DNA from: Helicobacter pylori
GTDB taxonomy: Bacteria > Campylobacterota > Campylobacteria > Campylobacterales > Helicobacteraceae
Assembly: GCA_008032935.1 (NCBI GenBank)
Contig: CP032039.1
Span: forward strand, 248,001 to 312,000
DNA length: 64,000 nt
Direction of reading: 5' to 3'
The position numbers and the translations under genes were made by a program. Position 1 is the stretch's first letter; each line of letters starts with the position of its first letter. The notes beneath the pieces were generated by a model, which was not told where the DNA came from, made no database searches, and worked only from the letters and a program-made list of their open reading frames with translations. Below, one piece after another: positions 47,882-57,434 of the stretch.

Positions 47882-49446
47882 ACCTTTAATTTTTCCTTAG
47901 CGAAAGAAATCGCGCTCTCTATGTTTTCGCTCCCCCCTATCATGCGCGCGATTTCTAAAACCCTTTCTTCGTTATTAAGGGTTTTTGCAAGGCTTTTGTG
48001 GTTTTCTTTAAACACCAAAATATGGTTTTTAGCAACGGCTGGGATATGGACTTGGTGCGAAATGGCAAAGATTTGTGAATGGCTGCTCAAGGTTTCAAGG
48101 GCTTTAGAAACCGCCAAACTCTCTTCACCGCTCAAATTGGAATCCATTTCATCTAACACCAACACGCCTTTAAAATCCTTTAAAAACTCCATTTCTAAAA
48201 GCATGAACGCCAGCCTCAAACGGCTGTATTCTCCAGAGCTTAAAGTCTCTAATTGGGAATTTTGCAAATGTAAAACGAGTTTTTGAGCGCCTTTTTCGCT
48301 CATGGGGGCTTCTTCTAAAACTAAACTAGGGCTTTTTAGGAGCAAATCTTTCGCTTTAGCACTTAAAAGAGCGTTAAAACCGGCTAAATATTCTTTTCTA
48401 AAGCCACCTATTTCTTCGCACAATTTCAAGCATTCGGTTTTCAATCGCTCTATTTCTTTGTGGTAAGTTTCGCAATGATGGTCAATCTCTTTTAAGCTGT
48501 GAAGCTCGTTTTTAACATGCGATAAGCGTTCTTTAGCATGCATAATACTCCCGTAATCCTTAATGATCCCGCTTAGCATGCCAAGTTTTTCTAACACCTT
48601 TTCAATATCCAAACGCTCGCACTCTTCTAATTTAGCCTGCTCTTTTTCCAGTAGAGCGCTCGCTTCTAATAAAGCGCTTTTTAAAAACTCCGCGCTATGG
48701 CCCACGCTCTCTAAAGCATGCGTGACTTTGTGGGTATTTTCTAGCACCTCTAATGCCAGAGCGATTTTATCGTTCAATTTTTCCTTACTAGAGAGCAATT
48801 TTTTCTGCTCTAAAAGGCGTTCGTATTCGTCTTCTTTTAAATCCAGCCTCTCTAATTTCATTTTTTCAAAATTCAAACGCTCTTCTAAATCCTTTTGGAA
48901 ACGCTTTCTATCCTCTAATAACCGCCTTTCTTTTTCTAGCTTTTCTAAATGGGTGAATTTTTCTTCAAGCGCGCCTAAAAGGGGGCTAAACGCCTGGTTT
49001 TTGTTTTGGATATAGCCATCTAGTAAGGAGAGCATCAAAATATCATTGAGTTCATTCTGGCTGAATCTGTCGTTAGATAGGCGTTTGATCAAACCTTTTA
49101 ATAACGCTTTGAGCGTGTTTTTAGACAGGCTTGTTTGGTTTAAAAAATAGCGCGTTTTTTCTTTTTTAATCACGCTAATGACTAAGGGTTCATGCTCATC
49201 TTCTCTAAAAATGCCGTATTCTTCCGTGTCTAAAAAAGGCGCGATCAATTCCACTTCAATGTTTGAAGCGTTGCTCTCTTTAAGCCCAAACGCCCCTAAA
49301 AGGCTCGCAATCAGAACGCTTTTCCCCACCCCACTAGCTCCACTAATCGCGCTCAAGCCGTCTTTAAACTCCAGATCCAGCTTTTCAAAAACGGCGTTTT
49401 GACGCACTTTTAAACGTGTGATTTGAGCGTTATTGAAATCTCGCAT
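47878..49446 (-). CDS. recN: DNA repair protein RecN
   Basis: SMC-like ATPase for double-strand break repair. 522 residues: Walker A SGASGVGKSVLIASLL near residue 35, long coiled coils at about 150-370, signature LSSGEYSRLRLAFML near 400, and Walker B VLVLDEMDSNLSGEE near 425. Co-transcribed with the NFACT gene and 13 bases after nadK. HP1393 counterpart. Confidence 0.95.
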   Translation of the reverse strand: MRDFNNAQITRLKVRQNAVFEKLDLEFKDGLSAISGASGVGKSVLIASLLGAFGLKESNASNIEVELIAPFLDTEEYGIFREDEHEPLVISVIKKEKTRYFLNQTSLSKNTLKALLKGLIKRLSNDRFSQNELNDILMLSLLDGYIQNKNQAFSPLLGALEEKFTHLEKLEKERRLLEDRKRFQKDLEERLNFEKMKLERLDLKEDEYERLLEQKKLLSSKEKLNDKIALALEVLENTHKVTHALESVGHSAEFLKSALLEASALLEKEQAKLEECERLDIEKVLEKLGMLSGIIKDYGSIMHAKERLSHVKNELHSLKEIDHHCETYHKEIERLKTECLKLCEEIGGFRKEYLAGFNALLSAKAKDLLLKSPSLVLEEAPMSEKGAQKLVLHLQNSQLETLSSGEYSRLRLAFMLLEMEFLKDFKGVLVLDEMDSNLSGEESLAVSKALETLSSHSQIFAISHQVHIPAVAKNHILVFKENHKSLAKTLNNEERVLEIARMIGGSENIESAISFAKEKLKV

Positions 49447-49459
49447 GCTTTTTACCCTT

Positions 49460-50314
49460 TTATCTTTTTTTGCTAGGGCTTTCCCCCCATAATAGCTTTT
49501 CTTTAAGCACCTTAAAATAATCCCTTGAATTTTTTTGTAAGAGCTTGGTGGTCGTGGGGCTTTTTTGAATGTATAGGGGTTGGTTGGCTTTTAAATCGTA
49601 GGTGGCTTGCCCATCAATGACCACAAGAGCGTCCTCATGAGCGCAAAAACTCAAGCAAAATTCCGCTCCTAACACTAAAGGGCGTTGCGTTAAAGAAAAA
49701 TCGCACAGGGGCGTTAAAATATAGCTTTGGCTTAAAGCATGCACAATCGGCCCATGAGCGCTCAAATTATAAGCGGTTGAGCCTAAGGGCGTGGCAATGA
49801 TAAGCCCATCGCCTTTATAGGTGTTAAAGGGCGTATGGCCCGCGCATGCTTTGATGTCTAAAACCCCTAGAGCTTTTTTTTTAGCGATCACGATTTCATT
49901 GATCGCATAAAAAGAGGTTTTTCCAATACGGCCCTCTAAAGCCAAATGCTCTTCTAATTTGATCCTATCTTGCTTGAGATCTTGTAAGAAATCTTTCAAG
50001 TCGTTCAATTCAACCGCGCTCAAAAACCCTAAATTCCCTATTTTAACCCCAAAACATGGCTTATTGTAAGAATGCGTCATTCTTAAAGCCCCTAAAATCG
50101 TGCCATCGCCCCCTAAACACAAAAACGCGTAAGCTTTTTCTATCAATCGTTCGTCTTTTGCCCCATCAAGGCTATCAATCATAAAGCTTTCAAACCCCTC
50201 ATCTTCTAAAAGCTTTAAAACCCATTCTTTAGCTTGCTCTAGCTCTTTAAAAAGAGCGTTTTGATAATGGGTGGGCCGCACAAACACGCCGATAGTTTGA
50301 AGTGAATCTTTCAT
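49460..50314 (-). CDS. nadK: NAD kinase
   Basis: Makes NADP from NAD. 284 residues from the ATG at 50314, the length I recall for HP1394. An upstream in-frame ATG at 50398 adds 28 residues unlike the family. Motif FLCLGGDGTILGALRM near residue 62 and GDGLIIATPLGSTAYNLSAHG near 160. Followed closely by recN. Confidence 0.94.
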   Translation of the reverse strand: MKDSLQTIGVFVRPTHYQNALFKELEQAKEWVLKLLEDEGFESFMIDSLDGAKDERLIEKAYAFLCLGGDGTILGALRMTHSYNKPCFGVKIGNLGFLSAVELNDLKDFLQDLKQDRIKLEEHLALEGRIGKTSFYAINEIVIAKKKALGVLDIKACAGHTPFNTYKGDGLIIATPLGSTAYNLSAHGPIVHALSQSYILTPLCDFSLTQRPLVLGAEFCLSFCAHEDALVVIDGQATYDLKANQPLYIQKSPTTTKLLQKNSRDYFKVLKEKLLWGESPSKKR

Positions 50315-50498
50315 GCGTATATTGTAGCTTAAAGCTTGAAACAAAATTTTAAAAAAGGGGGTTTTAATTGCTTTTTTATCATCTTGTGTAAAGTTCATGA
50401 AAAGTTTTTATTTTCGCTATGTTTCATTTTTCAAACTTTTTTAATTGTTTTTTAGGTATTCTTTTTATGAATGTAAACATTATGTTAAGGAATCATCC

Positions 50499-51226
50499 AT
50501 GAAAAAATTTTTTTCTCAATCTTTATTAGCTTTGATTGTTTCTATGAACGCGCTATTAGCCATGGATGGCAATGGCGTTTTTTTAGGAGCGGGTTATTTG
50601 CAAGGGCAAGCCCAAATGCATGCGGATATTAATTCTCAAAAACAAGCCACTAACGCTACTATCAAAGGCTTTGACGCGCTCTTAGGGTATCAATTTTTCT
50701 TTGAAAAACACTTTGGCTTGCGTGCTTATGGGTTTTTTGACTACGCTCATGCCAATTCTATTAGGCTTAAAAATCCTAATTATAACAGCGAAGTGGCGCA
50801 ATTGGCGGGTCAAATTCTTGGGAAACAAGAAATCAATCGCTTAACGAGCCTTGCTGATCCTAAAACCTTTGAGCCAAACATGCTCACTTATGGGGGGCTA
50901 TGGACTTGATGGTCAATGTCATTAATAACGGCATCATGAGTTTGGGGGCTTTTGGTGGGGTGCAATTGGCCGGTAATTCATGGCTTATGGCGACGCCAAG
51001 CTTTGAGGGCATTTTAGTGGAGCAAGCTTTGGTGAGCAAAAGAGCCACTTCTTTCCAATTTTTATTCAATGTGGGGGCTCGCTTAAGGATCTTAAAGCAT
51101 TCCAGCATTGAAGCGGGCGTGAAATTCCCCATGCTAAAGAAAAACCCCTACATCACTGCAAAAAATTTGGATATAGGGTTTAGACGCGTGTATTCGTGGT
51201 ATGTGAATTACGTGTTCACTTTCTAG
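50499..51226 (+). pseudogene. horL: Hor-family outer membrane protein (HorL-like), one frameshift as read
   Basis: 242 residues when repaired: signal peptide FFSQSLLALIVSMNALLA, GVFLGAGYLQGQAQ, and a C-terminal barrel strand ending YSWYVNYVFTF, with the terminal aromatic typical of H. pylori porins. RBS TTAAGGAA. The break is at the G6 run 50892-50897; one more G restores TYGGAMDLMVNVIN. Some Hor genes vary between strains, so a natural null allele is possible, but the shared pattern suggests an error. HP1395 counterpart. Confidence 0.8.
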
Positions 51227-51240
51227 GGGCGCATCCCTAG
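51223..51240 (+). terminator. Short bidirectional hairpin between horL and the DUF262 gene
   Basis: CTAGGG and CCCTAG form a 6-bp stem across the 10-base gap of two convergent genes, overlapping both stop codons. It lacks a clear T run, so a weak terminator at best. Confidence 0.35.
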
Positions 51241-53023
51241 AGTGCTAGCACGCTCTCAATGCGTTTAATCAACTCTTCTTTTCTTTTTTCTAAACTTTTG
51301 GGCGTCCATTCTGCGTAATGGTGTGCAATGTCTATGGTCATCTTATAACAAGTCATCACCTTAAAAGGTTTTTCCCTACCTCGCTTGTCCTTACCTAGCT
51401 TGACAGCGTTCCCCATATAGATTTCTTTTTTCTCTTTGAAATCCAAATTTGAAGCTTGAGCGTTTTTCGTGCCTCCTAAAAGCGTGAGGTTGGCTAAAGA
51501 ATGCGTGTATAACCCTCTTTCTTCTTCGCTAAAGTCTTTAACCCACTGGCTTGAAGGATCGGGGTTTTCGGGCAAAATGCGTTCAACATGCAAATCATCA
51601 TCCATTTTAATGTAAGCGGGGTTGGCGTTATCGCTCATGAAATATTCCACTAAAATGAGAATGGGTTTGAGCCATGAATTTTTTTTGACGGATTTACCAG
51701 CGAAGTAGAATTTTTCATACAATTTGCTGTCTTTTAGATTGTCCCTAAAGCGTTGCGTGATATTCTTATCATCTAAATATTTTTTACAACAATAGAAGCG
51801 ATGTCTCTTATGCTTTTCTTTTCTTTTAGGGCGTTAATGATGTTGCAATTAGTTTGTTTTTTAGGTTCTTTTTGCTCTGCAACCCAATTTTGGTAGTAAA
51901 ACTTGACCAATAACTCCTTTAAAGTCTCTATATCTTGAGGGCTATAATGGTGCAATATGCTGGTGCACAAAATAACGCGCCAAAAATCAGAAGCTAGATA
52001 AGAAAGCAAATGAGCGTGTCGGTCTTGCATTTCTAACATCTCACCATAAGCGTTATAGAAATTTTCTATGCCCTTAAGGTATTCTAATGGGGGTTTATTA
52101 AGCCTTTCAAACTGATCGGCAAGTCTTTCTTCCATGTTTTTCCCACTAGTTACCGGATTGAGATAGGTTAAATACCAACTGAATAATATTTCTGCGGCGT
52201 CCTTCTCTCGCTTGTTCTCTTTTCTCTTTGGAAATTTTGACTCATTATCTAAGCATTTTTGACGCAATGCATTCCAACGAGACACAAACTCTTCTTGATC
52301 CTTTTCTTTAGCGAGTTTTTTTAGCAACTCCGCCTTAAAAACATCTATCGCATGCAAGGGCAAACCCCTAGCGTTTAAAACACTAAAAATCCTTAACGCC
52401 ATACTTATATTAGAGCAAGTGGTTCTGATAAGTACAACCTTAAAACACAGCCACCTAATAAAATCGTTAATGTTTTCAATCTCTTTTTCTCTGAGATAGT
52501 TTGTCAAACAAATCGCATTTTTTAAGTAGCTGTTCTTACCCTTGCTTGGGTCGTTGATCTTGCTATTCTTAACCTTGCTTGCATCAAGATCGTCAAAAAA
52601 ATCTAAGGCATCTTGAAAATCATCTTTAGCGTTAAGCCCTATAGTGTTAAAACTCAGTCGTTTTCTTTCTGTATACCTATCTTTCCAACTCTCTTGTAAA
52701 TATTCTAAATACTCAGGGTCTAAACCATTATTAAGATCGGCTAAAACTTTTGCCAGCAGAATGAAAGTGCTTAAGCGTTGCTGGCCATCTACAATATCAT
52801 AGGTTTCGGTTTTGGAATTGGGATCGGATTTGACTAATACTAATGAGCCGCAAAAATAATCGCTTTCTCTGTCATCTTCATAATTAAAAAACAAATCGTC
52901 TAAAAGCTTTTCGCAGTTCTCTTCTGTCCATTGATAAGGGCGTTGGTAGATGGGGATTTGATAGTAGAGTTTGTCTTTTAAAATATCTTCTAGGTAAGAA
53001 TCTTTGCTTTCAATTTTTGCCAT
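51237..53023 (-). pseudogene. GmrSD-like DUF262/DUF1524 protein, one frameshift as read
   Basis: 595 residues when repaired. The N-terminal DUF262 has QIPIYQRPYQW near residue 25 and YDIVDGQQRLSTF near 75, the ParB-like nucleotide site. The C-terminal DUF1524 nuclease-like domain has LHVERILPENP and SLANLTLLGGTKNAQASN. The pair resembles GmrSD, which cuts glucosylated hydroxymethylcytosine phage DNA. The usual catalytic His of the EHI-type motif appears as Arg (CGC) here. The break is at the T6 run 51780-51785; one more base restores VKKYLDDKNITQRFRDN. The promoter holds a T14 tract. Confidence 0.78.
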
Positions 53024-53051
53024 AAAAACCCCTTATATTAGTTTAGGATAG

Positions 53052-53084
53052 ATTATAACATTAAAAAGTGTTTTTTTTTTTTTT
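53052..53084 (-). promoter_or_regulatory. Promoter of the DUF262 gene with a T14 homopolymer
   Basis: On the minus strand a -10 TATAAT (53057-53052) lies 29 bases before the start codon. A run of 14 As on that strand (T14, 53071-53084) begins 13 bases upstream of it and covers the -35/spacer zone. In H. pylori, T tracts at this position (for example in sabA) change promoter strength with their length. Confidence 0.6.
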
Positions 53085-53143
53085 GAAATATTTCCACACA
53101 TGAAGACGCATGGTTTATCGCCATGCTCTTTTTAAAGCTCGCT

Positions 53144-54285
53144 TCAAAGCTCCTTTAAAACCTCTAAAGGCGATTTGAACGCCAGATTGAACGCTTTAGC
53201 GATGCCTTCTTGGGTGATATAGCCGTTATAAGCGCTCAAGCCTCCAAGGGTGTTTGCCACGATTTTAGTGTTGGCTTTTAAAAAACCCTTCAAGCCATGC
53301 TCTAAATAATACAACAAATACGGCACGCTCGCATGGCTATAAGCCGTAGAACTCGTTTTAGCGACAATCCCTGGCATGTTCGGCACGCCATAATGCAACA
53401 AATCCTCTTCCACATACACCGGGTTAGAATGGCTTGTCTGGCGTATGGTCTCTATACACCCTCCTAAATCGCAAGCCACATCAATGACTACCCCTTGTTT
53501 TTGCATGTATTTTAAATGCCTTCTTAAGATCACTTTAGGGGTTTGGCTCGCTGTAACTAGCACCGCTCCCACTAGCCCCACTGCTCCATTTAAGGCTTGA
53601 ATGATATTGGTTTCATTCACGCTTAAAACTTCTAAGTCATACAAATGATAATAGGGGTGGTTTTGCAATTTAGCGTAGTCTAATTCTAAAATCGTTACTT
53701 TAGCCCCCATTTGGCTTAAGACTTTCGCGCTCTCCATGCCAACCACACCGCCCCCAACCACAACGATTTTAGCCCTTTGTGCGCCCGATAAACCCCCTAG
53801 CATGACCCCCTTACCCATAAACCCCTTAACATGCTCTAAAGCCAATAAATAATGCTGGATTAAATGCGCGGCTAATCTCCCAGCGACCACGCTCATAGGC
53901 GCTAAAATAGGGTAGTCGTTTTTAGGCCCGGCAATGGTTTCAGTGCAAATAGAAGTGATTTTTTATCTATAAACATTTCGCACAAGCTTTTTTGATACGC
54001 TAGATCCAAGTAACTAAACAGCGTCGCTTTTTCTTTGAGCAAATGATACTCATGTTCTAAAGGCTCTTTGCATTTGACCACCAAATCCTGCCCCCACGCC
54101 GTTTTAGAATCCACGATTTTAGCCCCCACGCTCTCATACGCTTCGTTACTATAACCGCTATTAGCGCCGGCGCTATTTTGAACTAAAACCTCCACGCCCT
54201 TTTGAACGATTAGCGCCACATCATCAGGCACCAAAGCCACTCGAGATTCCAAATCCATGCTTTCTTTGACTAGCCCAATAGTCAT
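53144..54285 (-). pseudogene. ald: Alanine dehydrogenase, one frameshift as read
   Basis: NAD-dependent oxidative deamination of L-alanine to pyruvate and ammonia. 380 residues when repaired, the family length. N-terminal KESMDLESRVALVPDDV, the NAD fold KIVVVGGGVVGMESAKVL near residue 168, and DVACDLGGCIETI near 267. The break is at the T6 run 53959-53964; one more base restores DKKITSICTETIAGPKNDYP. HP1398 counterpart. Some strains are reported to carry broken ald, so real loss is possible but less likely here. Confidence 0.88.
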
Positions 54286-54484
54286 GTTAATCCTTTAAAT
54301 AGTAGTGTCAGTTATGATTATACTCACTCCATTAAACGATTGGGTATCTTTCTTTTAAAAAGCTAAATAGTATTACTCTTTTACACAATGAAGTTAATTT
54401 TGTTTGTTATTCATTTTCTTATTATTTTGTAATCGTTGGTTGAGATTTAAAATAGAATTCACTTAACGATTAAAGGATGCGTTT

Positions 54485-55912
54485 ATGAAAGACAACACAA
54501 CCTTAAGCAGGGACATTGGCTTCAACCAATTGATGATGATCGCTTTAGGGGGGACGATTGGCACTGGGCTTTTTGTAGGCACAGGGGGGAATATCGCTAG
54601 CGCAGGCCCTTTAGCCACGCTTTTAGCGTATTTGATTGGAGGGATTATTGTCTATTCTATTGTTTTATCTTTAGGAGAATTAGCGAGCGTGTATCCCACC
54701 ACAGGGAGTTTTGGGGATTATGCGAGCCGTTTTATTAACCCAAGCACCGGATATATGGTCTTTTGGATGTATTGGCTGAGCTGGGTTTTAACCGTGGCAG
54801 TGGAATACATTGCCATAGGCTTGCTTATGCAACGATGGTTCCCGACTGTTCCTGTGTATGTGTGGGTCATCGCATGCATTGCACTTTTATTTTTATTGAA
54901 TTTCTTTTCGGTTAAGATTTTTGCCACAGGCGAATTTTTGCTCAGCACCATTAAGGTTTTAGCGGTCTTTGTGTTTATTGTGCTTGGGGGCATTGGCATT
55001 GTCTATTCGTTTTATTTGCATGGATTTGAAAGCGTGTTTGCTAATTTCTATTTTAATGGGGAGACTCAAGGGCTAGAAAAAGGCTTTTTCCCTAAAGGAG
55101 TGGGGGCGTTCTTTGGGGCGATTTTAGCGGTGATTTTTGCTTACACGGGCACAGAGATTATCGGCGTTGCAGCAGGAGAAACTAAAGACGCGAAAAAAGT
55201 CATGCCTAAAGCGATTAAGGCGACTTTATGGCGGATCGTGTTTTTCTTTTTAGGAGCGGTGTTTGTGGTATCGGTGTTTTTGCCCATGACGGATAGCGGT
55301 TTGACGCAAAGCCCTTTTGTGAGCGCTTTAGAAAAAATCCCTTTGCCTTTTTTGGGCGTGGGTATCCCTTATGCAGCAGATATTATGAATTTTGTCATCG
55401 TCACTGCGATTTTATCCACCGCTAATTCTGGGTTATACGCTTCAGGGAGGATGATTTATGGCTTAAGCCAAAAAAAGATGTTTTTCCCTCTTTTTGCTAA
55501 ACTTAACGCCTCTGGCACACCCACTTATGCTTTATATTTATCTTTAGGGGTTACACTTATTGGCATGCTCACCGAAGCGTTTGCACCAGAAAAAATCATG
55601 GCAAGCTTGATCAATGTGGTGAGTTTTATGGTGATTATTGTATGGATCAGCATTAGCGTAGCGCAATACCGCTTCAGGAAAGAGTATCTGGCTTTGGGGA
55701 AATCCTTAAAAGATCTGCCTTATAAAGCCCCCCTTAATCCCTTAATCCAAATTATTGGCATCAGCGGGTGCTTGGTGGGGCTTATAGGGGCGTATATGGA
55801 TGCGAATGAACGCATTGGAGGGTATCTCACGCTAGTGTTTATGGGGCTTTGCTATGGAGCGTATTATTTGAGTAAGGACAAATGGGGCTATCAGCAAGAA
55901 AAAGGAATTTGA
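54485..55912 (+). CDS. rocE: Amino acid permease of the AAT family (RocE-like)
   Basis: 475 residues, about twelve spans. First-span signature IALGGTIGTGLFVGTGGNIA, GELASVYPTTGSFGDYASRF near residue 65, and YTGTEIIGVAAGETKDAKK near 225. Likely imports basic amino acids such as arginine or lysine. It lies 12 bases before rocF, whose RBS is in the gap, so permease and arginase form an arginine-use operon. From memory 26695 has rocE (HP1017) away from rocF (HP1399), so this linkage is strain dependent. Confidence 0.85.
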   Translation: MKDNTTLSRDIGFNQLMMIALGGTIGTGLFVGTGGNIASAGPLATLLAYLIGGIIVYSIVLSLGELASVYPTTGSFGDYASRFINPSTGYMVFWMYWLSWVLTVAVEYIAIGLLMQRWFPTVPVYVWVIACIALLFLLNFFSVKIFATGEFLLSTIKVLAVFVFIVLGGIGIVYSFYLHGFESVFANFYFNGETQGLEKGFFPKGVGAFFGAILAVIFAYTGTEIIGVAAGETKDAKKVMPKAIKATLWRIVFFFLGAVFVVSVFLPMTDSGLTQSPFVSALEKIPLPFLGVGIPYAADIMNFVIVTAILSTANSGLYASGRMIYGLSQKKMFFPLFAKLNASGTPTYALYLSLGVTLIGMLTEAFAPEKIMASLINVVSFMVIIVWISISVAQYRFRKEYLALGKSLKDLPYKAPLNPLIQIIGISGCLVGLIGAYMDANERIGGYLTLVFMGLCYGAYYLSKDKWGYQQEKGI

Positions 55913-55924
55913 AGGAGCGATAAA

Positions 55925-56893
55925 ATGATTTTAGTAGGATTAGAAGCGGAGTTAGGAGCGTCAAAAAGAGGCACCGATAAAGGGGTTAGGCGTTTGAGAG
56001 AGGTTTTGAGCGCAACGCATGGCGATGTGATTAAAGGCATGCAAACGATCACTCAAGAGCGTTGCGTGCTTTATAAAAAGTTTAGATACGCTAAGAATTT
56101 TGAAGATTACTACCTTTTTTGTAAAGAAAATCTGATCCCTTGCATGAAAGAAGTGTTTGGAAAAAAAGAATTTCCTTTAATTTTAAGCTCAGAGCATGCG
56201 AACATGTTTGGGATTTTCCAAGCCTTTAGGAGCGTTCATAAAGACAAAAAAATAGGGATTTTGTATTTAGACGCGCATGCGGATATTCACACGGCTTACG
56301 ACAGCGATTCAAAGCATATCCACGGCATGCCTTTAGGCATGGTTTTAAATCGTGTCCGTAGCGGGTTTAATCGCATGAGCGAGAGCGAAGAAAAGGCATG
56401 GCAAAAGCTCTGCTCTTTGGGGTTGGAAAAGGGAGGGTTAGAAATTGATCCTAAATGTTTGGTGTATTTTGGGGTAAGAAGCACCGAACAGAGCGAAAGA
56501 GATGTGATTAAGGAATTGCAAATCCCTTTATTTAGCGTGGGTGCGATAAGAGAAAACATGCAAGGAGTGGTTCAAAAAACCAAAGAATTGTTAAAAGCGG
56601 TGGATATTATTTACCTTAGCTTGGATTTAGACATTATGGATGGCAAGCTTTTCACTTCTACTGGCGTGCGTGAAAATAACGGGCTGAGTTTTGATGAATT
56701 AAAGCAATTACTGGGCTTGCTTTTAGAAAGCTTTAAAGACCGATTAGGGGCGGTTGAGGTAACCGAATACAACCCCACGGTGAGCATCAAACACAATAAC
56801 GAAGAAGAAAAGCAGGTTTTAGAAATCTTGGATCTCATCATCAAGCGCTGTAAAATTAAAGACAAGGAGCGATCTTTTGCAATGAGTCGCTGA
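55925..56893 (+). CDS. rocF: Arginase
   Basis: Splits arginine to ornithine and urea, feeding urease and draining arginine from host NO synthase. 322 residues, longer than most bacterial arginases because of an insert around residues 150-165 typical of H. pylori. Manganese ligands: YLDAHADIHTAYDS near residue 118 and LSLDLDIMDGKLFTSTG near 225. RBS AAGGAGCG. HP1399 counterpart. Confidence 0.96.
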   Translation: MILVGLEAELGASKRGTDKGVRRLREVLSATHGDVIKGMQTITQERCVLYKKFRYAKNFEDYYLFCKENLIPCMKEVFGKKEFPLILSSEHANMFGIFQAFRSVHKDKKIGILYLDAHADIHTAYDSDSKHIHGMPLGMVLNRVRSGFNRMSESEEKAWQKLCSLGLEKGGLEIDPKCLVYFGVRSTEQSERDVIKELQIPLFSVGAIRENMQGVVQKTKELLKAVDIIYLSLDLDIMDGKLFTSTGVRENNGLSFDELKQLLGLLLESFKDRLGAVEVTEYNPTVSIKHNNEEEKQVLEILDLIIKRCKIKDKERSFAMSR

Positions 56894-57434
56894 TCGCTTT
56901 TCAAACCAAACGATAAAAAGTTGAAAAAGTTGAAAAATGAAACCAACAACAAGGGATACTAAGAAAAAATGAACGCAAAATGCTTTTGATCAAGAATTTT
57001 AAGACTAAAAATGGTAATACACACAAACATAAAAAAGTAATAATTTAGGGCAAGCGCTTTTGAGATAGTTTAAAATCAAAGCTTAGGCCTAGGTTATCAG
57101 TTTATGGATTTTGTTCTATAAGGGGCAGTGTTTAGACGGAAAATTAAACCGCTTTGAGCGTCAAAGAATGTCTTGTGCGTTTTGAGAACGCATGCAAGCT
57201 ATCTGTGTGTCAAAAATGGGGATTTTTCACTAGAGATTGAGCAAAATCAGCAAAATCAAAAAAAAAAGATTTTCATGGGATTAATAAAATTTTAAGAATT
57301 TTATGATAAAATTCTGTGATTTATTAAGTTTTTTTTATTTTTATTACTTAATGATTGTCTGTTGTTCGTTATCGGTGTGATTTTATTTAAAAAATTTAAA
57401 CCATTTTTTAATCTCTTAAAACATTAAGGAGTTT
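56894..57434. other. 541-base intergenic region between rocF and fecA3
   Basis: No convincing gene. AT-rich, with an A10 run (57258-57267) about 40 bases above the probable fecA3 -10, and AT-rich blocks between the -10 and the start. fecA3 is reported to be repressed by NikR with nickel; an operator could lie here, but I could not assign one with confidence. Confidence 0.5.
57307..57312 (+). promoter_or_regulatory. Extended -10 box for fecA3
   Basis: TGATAAAAT, an extended TGn-TAAAAT -10, about 125 bases upstream of the fecA3 start. The long leader leaves room for repressor sites downstream of the start point. Confidence 0.45.

Noticed and set aside
50315-50398. 28-residue N-terminal extension of NAD kinase
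   Set aside because: The residues do not resemble the family, and the shorter start gives the usual length.
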